A DNA stretch of 6,556 nt, taken from an uncultured Oscillospiraceae bacterium. Its GTDB lineage: Bacteria; Bacillota_A; Clostridia; Oscillospirales; Acutalibacteraceae. The stretch covers positions 1-6,556 of the forward strand of contig CAJLZR010000047.1 in NCBI GenBank assembly GCA_905211185.1. Direction: 5' to 3'. The notes below the pieces were generated by a model. That model did no database searches and was not told the DNA's origin. It was given only the letters and a program-made list of their open reading frames with translations. Below are positions 6,008-6,556 of this stretch, piece by piece. A program made the translations under genes and the position numbers. How positions within the stretch are numbered: position 1 is the first letter of the stretch; each line of letters opens with the position of its first letter.

Positions 6008-6026
6008 ATTCAATTTTCAAGGTGCT
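6008..6026 (-). repeat. rRNA-leader-like motif, copy 2 (ahead of the structured leader)
   Basis: Minus-strand AGCACCTTGAAAATTGAAT opens the untranslated region before the structured leader. A GATAAT at 6039-6044 could be the -10 box of a promoter starting just before it, but I see no good -35 box. The 18/19 match with the copy at 5549-5567 and the shared position near a transcript start suggest a common function. Confidence 0.6.
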
Positions 6027-6109
6027 TGGAAGAATGTAATTATCCCTCCACTTATATAAAGATCCTTTTGGGGTTATTTTTTATGCGCAAAACTTGTCGA
6101 AGCTAAAAA

Positions 6110-6508
6110 TTATTTTTTGGACATTAGATTTTTTAAAATTCTGAGTATTTTACCGAAACGATTTTTTACGCTTGATTGATTAATTCCGTATTTTGAAGCG
6201 AGCTCTTGCTGGGTTTTACATTCCTTAACTATGTAGCTAATAAAAATCTGATCTTCAATAGATAAACTCTTTACCGCTTTATGTAAATTTTCATTTTCAA
6301 TAAGCTCTATCCACCCAAGTAAATTCTTTTCAAATAACTGCTTGTCCACATCAAACACGCTTAAAAAAGTATCATACATAATTTCCTCAACCGGAATTTC
6401 ATGTTCATCTATTTTTGATTTTTTGATGCTGTCTTTTAAATCCATGTTTTTTATTACCTTGTGAAAATATGCTATTTCATTTTTTATATTGTCATGATGG
6501 CTTCTCAT
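6110..6508 (-). CDS. Sigma-70 region-4-like DNA-binding regulator
   Basis: The 132-residue protein has a C-terminal helix-turn-helix at about residues 83-130: SLSIEDQIFISYIV followed by TQQELASKYGINQSSVKNRF. This matches the layout of sigma factor region 4 (a 'loop count, then bind' helix pair) and of the small sigma-like regulators carried by Firmicutes conjugative elements. The N-terminal 80 residues are charged and lack a recognisable sigma region 2, so it is more likely a regulator than a full sigma factor. ATG at 6506-6508 has GGAGG (6518-6522) nine bases upstream. That site touches a ten-base-pair inverted repeat which may control its expression. It reads toward the leader and recombinase, so it may regulate them. 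Specific target unknown. Confidence 0.75.
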   Translation of the reverse strand: MRSHHDNIKNEIAYFHKVIKNMDLKDSIKKSKIDEHEIPVEEIMYDTFLSVFDVDKQLFEKNLLGWIELIENENLHKAVKSLSIEDQIFISYIVKECKTQQELASKYGINQSSVKNRFGKILRILKNLMSKK

Positions 6509-6521
6509 AAACCATTACCTC

Positions 6522-6550
6522 CGAATTATTTAGATTTTTTAAATAATTCG
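6522..6550 (-). promoter_or_regulatory. Inverted repeat overlapping the ribosome binding site of the regulator
   Basis: CGAATTATTT at 6522-6531 and AAATAATTCG at 6541-6550 form a perfect ten-base inverted repeat around nine bases. On the minus strand the repeat ends on the first G of the GGAGG ribosome binding site. It could be an operator for a dimeric repressor or an RNA hairpin that limits access to the ribosome binding site. No T-run follows the stem, so it is not a terminator on this strand. Confidence 0.55.
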
Positions 6551-6556
6551 AATGGC

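Larger units (their letters stand above)
3858..6556. mobile_element. One end of an integrative element with a serine recombinase (continues past the right edge)
   Basis: The proposed boundary is where the tRNA-Asn similarity ends at 3857/3858. Inside lie, all on the minus strand, a large serine recombinase, a small unknown gene, a structured leader and a sigma-like regulator. Recombinase genes of such elements usually lie next to an attachment site, and this one ends 68 bases from the tRNA junction. The far end and cargo are outside the window, so it cannot be decided whether this is a conjugative element, a mobilisable element or a prophage. Which side of the junction is the older chromosome is also an inference, based mainly on the recombinase position. 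Confidence 0.5.

Noticed and set aside
6056..6087. Possible terminator around CCTTTTGGGG followed by T-run
   Set aside because: The stem is only two or three pairs with mismatches beyond them, and no plus-strand gene ends nearby.

Overview
The window looks like chromosomal DNA from a low-GC Gram-positive bacterium, most likely a member of the Clostridia, with accessory DNA inserted in it. The assignment rests on three things: the ScpB fragment at the left edge (LTDVLLETLSIIAYKQPV) has the wording I associate with clostridial ScpB, the half tRNA-Asn would encode its CCA end, and the integrase and small genes on the right are of the kind found in clostridial integrative elements. No database search was possible, so the host call is an inference.

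Left part (1-3327, plus strand). The window opens inside a fragment of scpB, the chromosome-segregation gene. At about position 140 the ScpB similarity stops, and the same reading frame continues into a complete GNAT-type acetyltransferase ending at 673. A CPBP-family (CAAX-protease-like) membrane protein follows with its ribosome binding site touching the GNAT stop codon, so the two are probably co-translated. After a recognisable sigma-A promoter comes a large, probably secreted protein. It joins a tyrosine phosphatase domain, with an intact HC(X)5R loop, to a C-terminal half that looks distantly like the erythromycin-esterase/ChaN fold.

Middle part (3328-3924). There is no intact gene here. 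It holds a hairpin after the phosphatase gene, a minus-strand remnant of a phage tail tape-measure-like protein broken by an in-frame stop, a strong minus-strand terminator, a 19-bp tandem repeat, a second minus-strand terminator, and the 3' three-quarters of a tRNA-Asn gene. The tRNA sequence stops abruptly at the D-stem, which looks like the edge of an inserted element.

Right part (3925-6556, minus strand). This appears to be one end of an integrative element. Reading in the direction of transcription it holds a sigma-70 region-4-like regulator, a GC-richer leader of about 200 bases with several hairpins, a 63-residue protein of unknown function, and a 520-residue large serine recombinase whose gene ends about 70 bases from the tRNA fragment. 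A near-identical 19-base motif, resembling the sequence after 16S rRNA in many Firmicutes rRNA operons, lies ahead of both the leader and the recombinase gene. In the second case it falls about where a predicted promoter would start transcription. An inverted repeat overlaps the ribosome binding site of the regulator. The likely logic is a regulatory gene and an RNA leader controlling the recombinase. The rest of the element lies beyond the right edge.
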